From the NCBI GenBank assembly GCA_946616365.1, contig CAMOIX010000009.1:7869-71868 (forward strand): 64,000 bases of DNA. Reading direction: 5' to 3'. A program made the translations under genes and the position numbers. Below the pieces are notes generated by a model that saw only the letters and a list, made by a program, of their open reading frames with translations, was not told where the DNA came from and did no database searches. Source of the DNA: AC2028 sp002373595. Its GTDB lineage: Bacteria; Bacillota; Clostridia; Lachnospirales; Lachnospiraceae. Of the stretch, positions 26,704 to 37,327 are shown piece by piece. Numbering within the stretch: position 1 is the first letter of the stretch; each line of letters begins with the position of its first letter.

Positions 26704-28797
26704 ATGGGTAACGGATCGTCCGCACAGAATCCCGCAGTTTCAAGAGCGGGAAAAAAGATAAAACTTCTTTTGATCTACCTGATCTTCGTTTTCGCAAATA
26801 TTTCAGTAAACAGGATAGTAAAAGCATTCGACCTTCCGCTCTATGTCGATAATATAGGCACTCTTCTCGGTGCGGTGCTGGGAGGGTATCTTCCCGGTAT
26901 ATTCGTCGGATATATCACCAATGTCATAAATGCAACTGCAGATATCACTAATCTTTACTATGCGGGTATCAGCGTCCTCATAGCCGTATCCGCCACGTTC
27001 ATGGCCAGACGCGGAATGTATGAGAAATTCTGGAAAGCGCTTCTCACAGTTCCCGTGCTTGCATTTATGGGCGGAGGTATAGGCTCTGTCCTTACCTACG
27101 GACTTTACGGTTCGGAGATAGGATTCCAGGCACAGATTTTCTACGATTTCAAGATAGATCTCATAGACAAACTGATAACTGTAGTATGTTTCTATGGGAT
27201 AAAGAAACTCATTCCCGAGAAAGTGGCACAGTCATTCGAATTTACCGACTGGAGGCAAAAGCCCCTTAGCCGCAGACAGATCAAGCAGGCGACGACGAGC
27301 TCCAGGAAGGGACTGTCCCTGAGGAACCGCATCATACTTATCATCAGCGTGATCATGGTATTTGTGGGTGTATTTACAACAGCTATCAGTTATTACATCT
27401 ATCACAACTCTGCAATGCATTATTTCACCGAGACGGGCAGAAGCGCAGCCAAGATGGTCGCTCAGAATATCAACGGAGACAGGGTTCGAGAGTACCTTTC
27501 TGAGGGGGGGACTGCAGAGGACTACCTTGAGACGAAGGAACTCTTAAGAGAGATTTTGGACGATTCCGATTATATAGAGTATGTATATTCATATATTCCC
27601 GAGTCCGACGGATTTCGAGTTGTATTCGATCTGGATTCCGAAGATGTACCTGGGGATGAGATAGATTCTGTCATCGCTTACGATGATGATTACGACAAGG
27701 TGATCCCGGCCCTTCTTAAGGGCGAAAAGGTTGAGCCCTTTGTGACTGTCGATAAGTACGGATGGCTCATAGTAAGCATGGAGCCCGTCTATGATTCTGA
27801 CGGTAATTTTGTATGTTACGGCTGCGCAGATGTGAATATGCATGATATCAGGACAAGCGGTATGGTCTTTCTCGCTAAGATACTCTCGCTCTTTACAGGT
27901 ATATTCATACTCGTGCTTGGGATATGTATGTGGTTCTCGGAGTATCATCTGACATTCCCCATCGACGCTATGGCATTTGTTGCGGGAGAGTTTGCATATA
28001 ACAGTGATGAATCGCTTGATACGAGCGTTGAGAAACTCAAGGGACTGGAGATAAAGACGGGCGATGAGATAGAGAATCTGTACAACGTACTTACCAAGAC
28101 CATCGGAGATACTGTCGGATATCTCGAGGATGTTGAGAAGAAAGGCGAGCAGATCGCCAATATGCAGAACGGCCTTATCTACATAATGGCAGATCTCGTC
28201 GAGAGCAGAGACAAGAATACCGGAGACCATGTCAAAAAGACTGCGGCATATGTCAAACTGATACTTGATATACTTCGTGAGCAGGGTCTCTATACCGATG
28301 TGATCACGGATGAATACTACAAGGATGTCTGCAACTCCGCACCTCTTCACGATGTTGGCAAGATCAAGGTCTCCGATGTGATACTCAATAAGCCCGGCAA
28401 ATTGACTGATGAAGAATTCGCTCAGATGAAGAGACATACTATAGCGGGCAAGGAAGTCGTAGAGCGTGCTATGGAGATATCAAAGGATACCGGATACCTG
28501 AAAGAAGCGTTAAACCTTGCCACATATCATCATGAGAAATGGGACGGCTCCGGATACCCGACAGGATTAAAGGGAGAAGAGATACCTCTCTCGGCGCGTA
28601 TCATGGCGGTGTCGGATGTATTCGATGCACTTGTATCGGCGAGAAGCTATAAGAAGCCTTTCGAGTTTGATGAGGCAATGAAGATAATAGAGGAAGGCGA
28701 GGGGAAGCATTTCGATCCCGTGATAGCCAAACTCTTTGTCGAAAACGCAGACCGCGTTCGCAAGATCGCGGAAGAGCATAAGAGAACTATAGGATAG
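26704..28797 (+). CDS. Membrane HD-GYP phosphodiesterase
   Basis: A 697-residue protein. The N-terminus has several membrane helices (about residues 20-175) resembling a small ECF/transporter-like sensor module (VDNIGTLLGAVLGGYLPG). A second helix near 205-230, an external sensor region and another helix near 390-415 follow. The C-terminal HD-GYP domain is canonical: GDHVKK, HDVGK with His549-Asp550, the KRH histidine, and HHEKWDGSGYP from 609. It should hydrolyse cyclic dinucleotides. The start has an AAGGAGG site. FeoAB begins six bases after its stop, so the two are probably cotranscribed. Confidence 0.92.
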   Translation: MGNGSSAQNPAVSRAGKKIKLLLIYLIFVFANISVNRIVKAFDLPLYVDNIGTLLGAVLGGYLPGIFVGYITNVINATADITNLYYAGISVLIAVSATFMARRGMYEKFWKALLTVPVLAFMGGGIGSVLTYGLYGSEIGFQAQIFYDFKIDLIDKLITVVCFYGIKKLIPEKVAQSFEFTDWRQKPLSRRQIKQATTSSRKGLSLRNRIILIISVIMVFVGVFTTAISYYIYHNSAMHYFTETGRSAAKMVAQNINGDRVREYLSEGGTAEDYLETKELLREILDDSDYIEYVYSYIPESDGFRVVFDLDSEDVPGDEIDSVIAYDDDYDKVIPALLKGEKVEPFVTVDKYGWLIVSMEPVYDSDGNFVCYGCADVNMHDIRTSGMVFLAKILSLFTGIFILVLGICMWFSEYHLTFPIDAMAFVAGEFAYNSDESLDTSVEKLKGLEIKTGDEIENLYNVLTKTIGDTVGYLEDVEKKGEQIANMQNGLIYIMADLVESRDKNTGDHVKKTAAYVKLILDILREQGLYTDVITDEYYKDVCNSAPLHDVGKIKVSDVILNKPGKLTDEEFAQMKRHTIAGKEVVERAMEISKDTGYLKEALNLATYHHEKWDGSGYPTGLKGEEIPLSARIMAVSDVFDALVSARSYKKPFEFDEAMKIIEEGEGKHFDPVIAKLFVENADRVRKIAEEHKRTIG

Positions 28798-28803
28798 ACA
28801 CGG

Positions 28804-31125
28804 ATGAGACTTGATGAATTAAAGACAGGAGAGAGCGCGAGGATAGTCTCGGTAGGAGGCGACGGAGCTCTCAGACAGCATATACTTGATATGGGGATGA
28901 TACCCGGATGCGATGTGAGCGTAGTCAAATTCGCACCGATGGGAGATCCCGTAGAATTAAAGGTTCAGAGCTACGAGCTCTCGATCAGACTTTCCGAAGC
29001 GGCCAAGATAGAGATAGAAAAGCTTGATCGCAAAGAGGAGATACCTGAGAAACCTCTGAAGCTCACCGCACATCCCGGACTTGGTGAGGGCGGAAAATTC
29101 CATACAAAGGGTGACGGCGATCCGCTTCCCGACGATGCGATACTGACATTCGCGCTTGTCGGAAATCAGAACTGCGGCAAGACTACGCTCTTTAATCAGC
29201 TCACAGGCTCGAATCAGCACGTGGGTAATTTCCCAGGTGTCACTGTCGACAGAAAGAGCGGACCTATAAGGAATCATCCGAATACGGAAGTGACCGATCT
29301 GCCGGGTATCTATTCTATGTCTCCTTACTCTACCGAGGAGATCGTATCCAGAGATTTTGTTCTTAACGAGAAACCCACAGGCATAATCAATATACTCGAT
29401 GCTACGAATATAGAGAGAAATCTCTATCTCACCATGCAGCTGCTCGAGACCGGTATACCCATGGTCGTTGCGCTCAATATGATGGATGAAGTCCGTGAGA
29501 ACGGAGGATCGATAAACATCAATGCACTGGAGAGCATGCTGGGCGTTCCCGTGGTTCCGATATCCGCAGCAAACAATGAAGGTGTAGACGAACTTATATC
29601 GCATGCGATACATGTCGCGCATTTCAGAGAGAAGCCCTTAAGGCAGGACTTCTGTGATGAGAATGAAAACGGCGGTGCCGTGCACAGAGCTCTGCATGCG
29701 GTATCTCACCTGATAGAGGATCATGCGAATGCAGCGGGACTGCCGGTCAGATTCTCCGCTTCCAAAGTGATAGAGGGCGATGAGAGGATAATCGAAAGGC
29801 TCTCTCTCGATACCAACGAAAAAGAAATGATCGAGCATATCGTTATCCAGATGGAGACCGAGAGAGGCCTCGATAGAAATGCTGCAATAGCAGATATGCG
29901 CTTCGGATTCATACGAAAGGTTTGTGACGGTAATGTCAGAAAGCCGAAAGTGAGCAAGGAGCGCACCAGAAGTGAGAAGATAGACCGTATTCTCACGGGC
30001 AGATATACTGCAATCCCTGCTTTCATCGGTATCATGTGTATCATATTCTATCTCACATTCGGCGTGATCGGTGCTTTCCTCCAAGGACTTCTCGAGGATG
30101 GTATAGGAGCGCTCGGCGGACTGGCGGATGCCGCTCTTATTAAGGCCGGAGTGAGTGAGACATTTAGGAGCCTTGTCGGAGACGGTATCTTCGCTGGCGT
30201 GGGCAGCGTTGTATCATTCATGCCGATCATCGTCACGCTGTTTTTCTTCCTTTCGCTTTTGGAGGACAGCGGATATATCGCGAGAGTTGCTTTTGTTATG
30301 GACAAGCTCTTAAGACGTATAGGACTTTCCGGCAGAAGTATCGTTCCGCTTCTCATGGGATTCGGATGTACGGTGCCGGCAGTGATGGCTACGCGTACTC
30401 TTCCCAGTGAGAGAGACAGGAGAATGACTATACTCCTCACACCTTTTATGAGCTGCACAGCCAAACTCCCGATATATGCATTCTTTGTCATGGCGTTTTT
30501 CCCGAAGTATGCGGGACTTATCATGGTTGGACTCTATCTGCTCGGCATAACCGTTGGTGTGATAGTCGCGATCATTTACCGCAGGACGATCTTTAGGGGT
30601 AAGCCCGTTCCTTTCGTGATGGAGCTTCCGAACTATCGTATGCCGAAAGCGAAAAATGTCGGACTGCTCGTTTGGGATAAAGCAAGGGATTTCCTTCAGA
30701 GAGCGTTCACTGTAATATTCGTGGCTACTTTGGCAGTATGGCTCCTCCAGTCGTTTGATGCGAGATTCAATCTGACAGCCGATCCGGAGAACAGTATGCT
30801 CGCGACGATAGCGGGACTCCTCGTTCCGATCATGAGACCTGCAGGACTCGGAGACTGGAGGATATGCACTTCGCTCATCAGCGGATTTATAGCCAAGGAG
30901 AGTGTGGTATCCACCATGCAGATACTTTTTGGAAATAATGTAGCCGGAGCATTTGGTACCGGAACTGCGGTATCACTTTTGATATTCTCGCTTCTCTATA
31001 CTCCCTGCGTGGCAGCAGTGGCTGCGATCAAAAGAGAACTCGGAGCCAAGTGGGCAGTGGGAGTTGTATTATGGCAATGTGCGCTGGCATGGCTGGCGGC
31101 TGCGATAGTTAACCTGTTTTTCTGA
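28804..31125 (+). CDS. feoB: FeoA-FeoB fusion, ferrous iron transporter
   Basis: A 773-residue protein. Residues 1-75 are a FeoA (SH3-like) domain, joined by a linker to the FeoB G domain: G1 GNQNCGKTT at 120-128, G3 DLPG at 165-168, and the G4 NMMD. The FeoB membrane core with two gate regions and several helices completes it. FeoB is the main ferrous iron importer of anaerobes, and FeoA-FeoB fusions occur in a minority of Firmicutes and Bacteroidetes. Iron supply fits the many iron-sulfur proteins in this window. No Fur box was recognised; the gene seems to be read from the HD-GYP promoter. Confidence 0.95.
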   Translation: MRLDELKTGESARIVSVGGDGALRQHILDMGMIPGCDVSVVKFAPMGDPVELKVQSYELSIRLSEAAKIEIEKLDRKEEIPEKPLKLTAHPGLGEGGKFHTKGDGDPLPDDAILTFALVGNQNCGKTTLFNQLTGSNQHVGNFPGVTVDRKSGPIRNHPNTEVTDLPGIYSMSPYSTEEIVSRDFVLNEKPTGIINILDATNIERNLYLTMQLLETGIPMVVALNMMDEVRENGGSININALESMLGVPVVPISAANNEGVDELISHAIHVAHFREKPLRQDFCDENENGGAVHRALHAVSHLIEDHANAAGLPVRFSASKVIEGDERIIERLSLDTNEKEMIEHIVIQMETERGLDRNAAIADMRFGFIRKVCDGNVRKPKVSKERTRSEKIDRILTGRYTAIPAFIGIMCIIFYLTFGVIGAFLQGLLEDGIGALGGLADAALIKAGVSETFRSLVGDGIFAGVGSVVSFMPIIVTLFFFLSLLEDSGYIARVAFVMDKLLRRIGLSGRSIVPLLMGFGCTVPAVMATRTLPSERDRRMTILLTPFMSCTAKLPIYAFFVMAFFPKYAGLIMVGLYLLGITVGVIVAIIYRRTIFRGKPVPFVMELPNYRMPKAKNVGLLVWDKARDFLQRAFTVIFVATLAVWLLQSFDARFNLTADPENSMLATIAGLLVPIMRPAGLGDWRICTSLISGFIAKESVVSTMQILFGNNVAGAFGTGTAVSLLIFSLLYTPCVAAVAAIKRELGAKWAVGVVLWQCALAWLAAAIVNLFF

Positions 31126-31138
31126 TAAGGAGGGGTAC

Positions 31139-33127
31139 ATGATCTACTATGTTGATTGCAGATCCGGACATGATGGGAACGGCTCGAAGGATATGCCTTT
31201 TAAAACGATAAATGATGCGGCGCGTATCGCGAAGCCCGGAGACGAGGTCATTGTTGCTCCCGGTATATATCGCGAATATGTCAATCCCCGCAATGCAGGA
31301 ACGAGCGAGCAGAGGATAGTATATCGCTCCGAAGAAAAGCTCGGTGCTGTCATCACCGGCGCGGAAGAGATAAAGGGCTGGGAGAAATATAAGGGAACGA
31401 CCTGGACCGTCAGAGTTAAGAACGGCATCTTCGGTTCATACAATCCTTACACTACGAGAGTATGCGGAGACTGGTATTTCTCGCCCAAGATCCGTCACAC
31501 GGGTGCGGTATTTATCAACGGCCTGATGATGTACGAGACCGATTCCGTGAAGGAATGCGTAAAGGGAGACTCCGATGAATTTGCCTGGAACGATGAGGAG
31601 TCCCAATATAAATGGTTCACAGAGCAGGACGGAGACGAGACTGTGCTCTATGCCAACTTTAAGGGAAAGGATCCCAACAAGGAGAATGTAGAGTTCCTCG
31701 TCAGACGCAACTGCTTTATGCCCGACAAGGTCGGTGTCGGATATATTACGGTCAGCGGATTCAAGATCGACAAGGCGGCTACAACATGGGCACCTCCCGC
31801 TGCATACCAGGACGGTATGATAGGTCCTCACTGGAGCAAGGGATGGATCATCGAGGACTGTGAGATCTCCAACAGCCGTTGCTGCGGTATATCTCTCGGC
31901 AAATACCTCGATCCCGAGAACAATATGTACTTCTCCGAGAAATTCGTAAAGAGCCCCACACAGATGGAGCGCGATGCGGTATGTCGCGGCCAGTATCACG
32001 GATGGCTCAAGGAGAGAGTCGGAAGTCATATCATCCGCAGATGCGATATCCATCACTGTGAGCAGACGGGTATAGTCGGAAGAATGGGCGGCGTATTCTC
32101 GACCATAGAGGATTGTCACATTCATCATATCTGTAATTCACAGCAGCTTGGAGGAGCGGAGACTGCGGGCATCAAGCTTCATGCTGCGATAGATGTAACT
32201 ATCAGACGCAATCACATCCATAACTGTATCATGGGCGTATGGTGCGACTGGCAGGCGCAGGGAACAAGGATCACCGGCAACCTTATGCATGACAATCATC
32301 GCCCCGATGGCAAAGAGCAGGCAAGAGGAGCTATGTTCAACTGCGATGTGTTCATTGAGGTAAGCCACGGTCCCGCGCTTGTTGATAACAACCTTCTCCT
32401 GTCGAAAGTATCAGCGGTCATTCCCAGCGAGGGACTCGCTTTTGTACACAATCTGATGTTCGGATCCTTCGGACTGGTCAACTCCGGTGTCGACAGTATC
32501 GTTAACGGTCAGCGTGAGCCCAGATATACACCTTACCATATCCGCCACAGGACGGAAGTTGCCGGATTTATGACTATACTTCACGGCGATGACCGTGTCT
32601 ACAACAATATCTTTATCCAGAAGTATCCGATAACGGACAAAAAGAAGACTCCTCAGGATGCGGACTATCAGGTAGCGGGAACCGCCCCCTTCGATATCTT
32701 CCCGACTTACGAGGAGTGGAGAAAGCCTTTTGACAGAGCGGAGAATCGCGATATGGGCGGACTCGCCGAGGCTCACTTCGGTCATCTTCCCGTATGGGTC
32801 GAGGGTAATGCATACTTTAACGGTGCGAACGTCTGCAGGCATGAGAAACACAATCTGGTCAACAAGCGCGCCAAGGTCAAGGCTGATCTCGTCATAAAGA
32901 ACGGAAAGTATGTCCTTGAGACCAATGTTTACTCGTATATCAAAGATTTCTCGGATGAAATGATAACAAGTGATATTCTTGGGAAGGCTTTTGAACCGGA
33001 GCAGAGATTCGAGAACACTGATGGTACGGAGATAGTGTTCAACAGGGACTATTTCGGCGATCATCGCGGAAATGTCGTTCTTCCCGGACCCTTTGCCGAT
33101 GCGGGAGAGAGCTTCGAGCTGATCTGA
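31139..33127 (+). CDS. Right-handed beta-helix protein, possible glycoside hydrolase
   Basis: A 662-residue protein with no signal peptide, starting after a very strong AAGGAGGGG site. The N-terminus is a DUF1565-like cap (YYVDCRSGHDGNGSKDMPFKTINDAA). Several helix turns follow with recurring I-x-x-C-x-I-H-x-C phrases (IIRRCDIHHCEQTGI, TIEDCHIHHICN, TIRRNHIHNCIMGVW). The layout resembles cytoplasmic beta-helix glycoside hydrolases of the GH141/GH120 kind, but I cannot place it in a family by eye. It follows feoB by 13 bp, an odd functional pairing, and is followed by a promoter for the signalling genes. Confidence 0.7.
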   Translation: MIYYVDCRSGHDGNGSKDMPFKTINDAARIAKPGDEVIVAPGIYREYVNPRNAGTSEQRIVYRSEEKLGAVITGAEEIKGWEKYKGTTWTVRVKNGIFGSYNPYTTRVCGDWYFSPKIRHTGAVFINGLMMYETDSVKECVKGDSDEFAWNDEESQYKWFTEQDGDETVLYANFKGKDPNKENVEFLVRRNCFMPDKVGVGYITVSGFKIDKAATTWAPPAAYQDGMIGPHWSKGWIIEDCEISNSRCCGISLGKYLDPENNMYFSEKFVKSPTQMERDAVCRGQYHGWLKERVGSHIIRRCDIHHCEQTGIVGRMGGVFSTIEDCHIHHICNSQQLGGAETAGIKLHAAIDVTIRRNHIHNCIMGVWCDWQAQGTRITGNLMHDNHRPDGKEQARGAMFNCDVFIEVSHGPALVDNNLLLSKVSAVIPSEGLAFVHNLMFGSFGLVNSGVDSIVNGQREPRYTPYHIRHRTEVAGFMTILHGDDRVYNNIFIQKYPITDKKKTPQDADYQVAGTAPFDIFPTYEEWRKPFDRAENRDMGGLAEAHFGHLPVWVEGNAYFNGANVCRHEKHNLVNKRAKVKADLVIKNGKYVLETNVYSYIKDFSDEMITSDILGKAFEPEQRFENTDGTEIVFNRDYFGDHRGNVVLPGPFADAGESFELI

Positions 33128-33181
33128 CGCCGGATTCGCGACTTTAAAACCGGGTGATCCGTTTCGAAAGCCGCGAAAATA

Positions 33182-33190
33182 TGATATAAT
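33182..33190 (+). promoter_or_regulatory. Extended -10 promoter for the GGDEF-EAL operon
   Basis: TG-A-TATAAT about 65 bases before the ATG, without a convincing -35. The leader includes a GGGGGGAGG ribosome-binding site. Confidence 0.55.
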
Positions 33191-33255
33191 CATTGTCTGT
33201 TTCTATTGCAAAATGCTTTAAAACAGTCGGTTTACTCCGGGGGGAGGTAAGACTA

Positions 33256-34998
33256 ATGAATAAAGAAGCTGCCGGTAAGGGGACAAAGCCCGCAAAACAG
33301 CGGTCTTTTACCGTATTACCGGACCATAATACTGTCCCTAAAAGCGGATATGTGCTACTGCTCCTTTTGTTTATTGTAGCGGCATATTTTACCAGATATA
33401 CAGCAAATCCGGGCAGACCGCCCATTATTGTCATGGGTAGCCCGGTGCCTCTTACTGCGTTTACCGGCGTGTTTTCATGGCTGTCCAGTATCTGCATCAT
33501 CTTCATGGTGGTTTTTTATGGAAAGTTCGGATTCATTTCCGCTCTTTTCATACAGATCGCACAGATTCCGATGCTGCTTGTCAATGTGTTTGTCAGGCAT
33601 ATAGTGACCAGTATCCCCGGCATCTACTCCAATCTATTCACTATCATTGCTATACTGATCATTTATTTCAATGTCAGGAAGGTCAACAGTTACCAGAAAA
33701 AACTAAGGGATCAGGCTGTTAAGGATTCACTGACGGGCCTTCCCAACGGATTTGCCTGCAGGGAACTGATGAAGGATCTGGTCAGGAGGAAAGCGAGGTT
33801 TGCTGTTGTATCCGTTGATCTCAATAATTTCAAAAATATCAACGACACGATGGGCCACGCGGTAGGCAATAAGGTCATACTCGAAGTCTCTGACAGATGG
33901 GTCAGGCTCGCCGAATCATGGAAGACCGGTACATATGATTTTATCGGACATCTCGGCGGAGATGAATATAGCATCGTCATACAGGGTTTCTCATCATGCG
34001 AAGATGTGGAGAACAGCATAAATGAGTATGAAAAGGAACTCGAGAAGAAGATCACGATAGATGACTGTGATTATTTCATGACAGCATGCTTTGGATATGC
34101 GATTTACCCCGAGGATGCTGCCAATATTGAGAATGTTGTCTCCGGTGCGGATGCGGCGCTTCATACCGTCAAGCATCAGAAAAATGCCGATCATGTCAAG
34201 CACTTCACTTCGGACCTTCTTAAGACAGAGCACAAACTCGAGATGGAGAGGAAGATCCGCGGCGCACTCGACAATGACAGAGTATTCTTTAATCTCCAGC
34301 CGCAGTATGATATAAACCACAAGCTCCGCGGGTTTGAGGCGCTCGCGAGAATGACGGATGCGGAAGGCAGTCTCATAGGACCGGGAGATTTCATCCCCGT
34401 CGCTGAAGAGACGGGTCTCGTTGATCGCATTGACAATCGGATATTTATCAAATCAGCGGAATTCGTATCAAGGATGATAAGGGAAAAAGGTGCGGACATA
34501 ACCCTCAGCATCAATGTCTCCGTCAGGCACCTTATGAAGAATAACTTCCTCGATGAGATAAAAGAGGTTATCACATCGACCGGCATTCCCGCCGATCATC
34601 TCGAGATAGAGATAACGGAGTCCGTTATGATCGATTCGATGGAGGAGGCGCTGGCCAGATTAAACGAAGCAAAAAAGATGGGTATCAAGATCGCTATCGA
34701 TGATTTCGGAACGGGATATTCATCACTCAGTTATCTCAACAGTTTCCCTGCCGATCTGCTCAAGATAGACAAGTCGTTCATCGATGTTATGAATACGAGC
34801 GAGTCCTCCAAGCAGTATGTATCGACGATCGTATCGATAGGTCATGTGCTGGGACTTGAGGTTATATCCGAGGGAGTCGAGATGCCGGATCAGCTTGAGA
34901 CCCTTAAGGATATAGGATGCGATTACATACAGGGATTTATCTGGGGACGCCCGCTGTCGGCTGAAGACGCTGAGAAGGTCGTAGAATCCTCAATCTGA
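33256..34998 (+). CDS. Membrane GGDEF-EAL protein
   Basis: A 580-residue protein from ATG 33256, which follows a GGGGGGAGGTAA site; the frame extends 21 codons upstream. Three or four membrane helices (about residues 29-145) lead into a GGDEF domain with active loop LGGDEY near residue 233, and an EAL domain beginning FEALARM (Glu361), with NVSVRHL, ITESVM, DDFGTGYSS, LKIDKSF and EGVE motifs. The catalytic EAL residues are present, so c-di-GMP hydrolysis is likely. The GGDEY loop is close to consensus, so both activities are possible. It heads a rightward operon of signalling genes up to 42197. Confidence 0.92.
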   Translation: MNKEAAGKGTKPAKQRSFTVLPDHNTVPKSGYVLLLLLFIVAAYFTRYTANPGRPPIIVMGSPVPLTAFTGVFSWLSSICIIFMVVFYGKFGFISALFIQIAQIPMLLVNVFVRHIVTSIPGIYSNLFTIIAILIIYFNVRKVNSYQKKLRDQAVKDSLTGLPNGFACRELMKDLVRRKARFAVVSVDLNNFKNINDTMGHAVGNKVILEVSDRWVRLAESWKTGTYDFIGHLGGDEYSIVIQGFSSCEDVENSINEYEKELEKKITIDDCDYFMTACFGYAIYPEDAANIENVVSGADAALHTVKHQKNADHVKHFTSDLLKTEHKLEMERKIRGALDNDRVFFNLQPQYDINHKLRGFEALARMTDAEGSLIGPGDFIPVAEETGLVDRIDNRIFIKSAEFVSRMIREKGADITLSINVSVRHLMKNNFLDEIKEVITSTGIPADHLEIEITESVMIDSMEEALARLNEAKKMGIKIAIDDFGTGYSSLSYLNSFPADLLKIDKSFIDVMNTSESSKQYVSTIVSIGHVLGLEVISEGVEMPDQLETLKDIGCDYIQGFIWGRPLSAEDAEKVVESSI

Positions 34999-35022
34999 AA
35001 ACAACACGGATGATGGTGAAGT

Positions 35023-37299
35023 ATGGATAATACCACAGATTTCAGGAAAGCAAACGAATACTCTCTTAAGTGTATGCGCGTAACGATGATAGTAATGATC
35101 ATCGCGTGGGTACTTAATGTTCTGCATATCTTCATACTCGATCAGAGTATCATGAACCATACTTTCCTCGGACTGATATTATTCTTTGCGGGAGGATATT
35201 TCGTAAAGTATCTGATCGGTTTTGAAAAGCCGGTCGCCAATTATCTGATGCTCTTTCTCCTGGTCGGAATGATATCATTTGCCAATGCACAGGTTGCTTA
35301 TCACGGAACGCTCTTCATGCTCTTCCCGATGGTATGTTCCATCCTCTACAATTACAACAGATATGTAAGATATACATTTGCACTCACCTGCCTTGGATTC
35401 TTATTCTCGGTAGTCGTTGGATTCAAGATCGGTCTTTGCGATGCAAATATGCTGATACTCACGACTTCCACTTCGGCAAATGAGATAGCAAAGCTCGTCG
35501 GAAACTCATATGAGATCAACTCGGACATCGTCAGTCTCGTGCTCTTCTATGTGGTTCCCAGATGTATGGCGCTGATCGGATTCACTTCGGTTCTTAAGTA
35601 TCTTAAGAACAACATTCAGGAAAAGACACTGCATGAGCAGGAGAGTATGCAGCTGGCAGAGACCGAGAGGCTTGCCAATCAGGCCAAGAGCCATTTCCTC
35701 GCACAGATGTCGCACGAGATCAGGACACCTATCAATGCCGTGCTTGGCATGAATGAGATGATCCTGCATAAGGCCAAGGACAGAGAAATCCTCGAGTATT
35801 CCGGAAATATCAAAAAAGCAGGCAAGACGCTCCTCGTGCTTATAAACAGTATCCTTGATTTCTCGAAGATCGAAGACGGAAAGATGGAGCTTTTGCCCGT
35901 TAAGTACAAAGTCACCGATATGATAGAGAACCTGAAGATATCGGTTGAACAGCGTGCCAAGGACAAGGAACTTGAGCTTATCGTTAAGGCGGATGAGAAT
36001 CTGCCGAGTGAGCTCTACGGGGACGATCTCAGGATCAGTCAGGTGATCATCAATCTGCTCACCAACGCGGTCAAATATACCAAGTATGGTTCGGTTACTC
36101 TCGATATAAGTGCCACTGAGCGTAAAGATGACAAGGTCACTCTCCTGGTCCGGGTTATCGATACGGGTATCGGTATCCATGAAGAAGATATATCAAAGCT
36201 CTTTAACTCTTTTGAGAGACTTGATGAGAATAAGAACCGTACGATAGAAGGAACAGGACTCGGACTTGCGATAACGACAAAACTTCTCGAGATGATGGGA
36301 AGCAAGCTCGAAGTAAAGAGTACATATGATGTCGGTTCGGAATTCTGCTTTAGTCTCGTTCAGACCGTTATCGATGATACTCCGATAAAGGATACTGTCG
36401 GGAAAGCGCCTTTGGAATCCGAAAAAGAGGATGATATCGCAACGGATCATATCTATCCCGATGCCAGGATACTCGTTGTAGATGATAATGAGATGAACCT
36501 CAAGGTTGTACGCAATCTCCTGGGACTCTTTGAGATCGATCCGCATACCGTGAATTCCGGGATGGGTGCTGTCTCCAAGATGACTGAGAATGAATATGAC
36601 ATAGTATTCATGGATCATATGATGCCTGAGATGGATGGCATAGAGACACTTGCCAAGCTGCGCGAGGAGAATCTTGTTCCCGAGCATACGAAAGTGATCG
36701 CACTTACTGCAAATGCGATCGTAGGTGCAAGAGAACTGTACCTGCAGGCTTCGTTCGATGATTATCTGACCAAGCCCATCGAGATGGACAGACTTTCGGC
36801 TTGCCTCGAGAAGTATCTTCCGGATGAGAAAAAACAGGATGCACATCCCAAGGTTACATATGTGGAAGAGGACGATGATGAGATAATGGAATTCCTTCCC
36901 GAAGGTGAGGACTCTGATGCCGATGAGGACAAGAATGCCGAGATGATAAAGCAGCTTAAGAGCATCGGCCTGGTTACCGATGACGGACTGCGTTATTGTG
37001 CCGGAGATGTCCCTTTCTATCTCGAGATGTTAAAGGACTTCGTGGCAGCACATGCGGAGAAGGAGCAGACAATTAAGGAATGCTACGCCAAGGAAGACTG
37101 GAAGAATTACAAGATATATGTCCATGCACTCAAGAGTAATCTCAAGTCCATAGGAGCGCCTGAAGTTTCGGAGCTGGCCAGAGCGCTTGAGAAGGCTGCG
37201 GACGATGGGGATGTTTCATTCATAAAGGACAATCATGATACCTTGATCACGAGATATGACGATCTCGCTAAGAAGATAAAGACTGTTTTCGAAATGTGA
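35023..37299 (+). CDS. Hybrid histidine kinase with receiver and HPt domains
   Basis: A 758-residue membrane kinase. Six or so N-terminal helices (about residues 20-195) form the sensor. Then come HisKA with MSHEIRTP (His231), HATPase_c with DTGIGI and GTGLGLAI, a receiver domain with FMDHMMP (Asp531), and a C-terminal HPt with HALKSNLKS (His701). All phosphorelay residues are intact, so the protein can run a complete four-step relay. It lacks a DNA-binding output, so the signal must leave through a partner. Candidates lie in the same region: the free receivers and the HPt at 42.2-46.0 kb. Confidence 0.93.
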   Translation: MDNTTDFRKANEYSLKCMRVTMIVMIIAWVLNVLHIFILDQSIMNHTFLGLILFFAGGYFVKYLIGFEKPVANYLMLFLLVGMISFANAQVAYHGTLFMLFPMVCSILYNYNRYVRYTFALTCLGFLFSVVVGFKIGLCDANMLILTTSTSANEIAKLVGNSYEINSDIVSLVLFYVVPRCMALIGFTSVLKYLKNNIQEKTLHEQESMQLAETERLANQAKSHFLAQMSHEIRTPINAVLGMNEMILHKAKDREILEYSGNIKKAGKTLLVLINSILDFSKIEDGKMELLPVKYKVTDMIENLKISVEQRAKDKELELIVKADENLPSELYGDDLRISQVIINLLTNAVKYTKYGSVTLDISATERKDDKVTLLVRVIDTGIGIHEEDISKLFNSFERLDENKNRTIEGTGLGLAITTKLLEMMGSKLEVKSTYDVGSEFCFSLVQTVIDDTPIKDTVGKAPLESEKEDDIATDHIYPDARILVVDDNEMNLKVVRNLLGLFEIDPHTVNSGMGAVSKMTENEYDIVFMDHMMPEMDGIETLAKLREENLVPEHTKVIALTANAIVGARELYLQASFDDYLTKPIEMDRLSACLEKYLPDEKKQDAHPKVTYVEEDDDEIMEFLPEGEDSDADEDKNAEMIKQLKSIGLVTDDGLRYCAGDVPFYLEMLKDFVAAHAEKEQTIKECYAKEDWKNYKIYVHALKSNLKSIGAPEVSELARALEKAADDGDVSFIKDNHDTLITRYDDLAKKIKTVFEM

Positions 37300-37327
37300 C
37301 CTTCACGGAGGGTGAAAGGATAAACAT

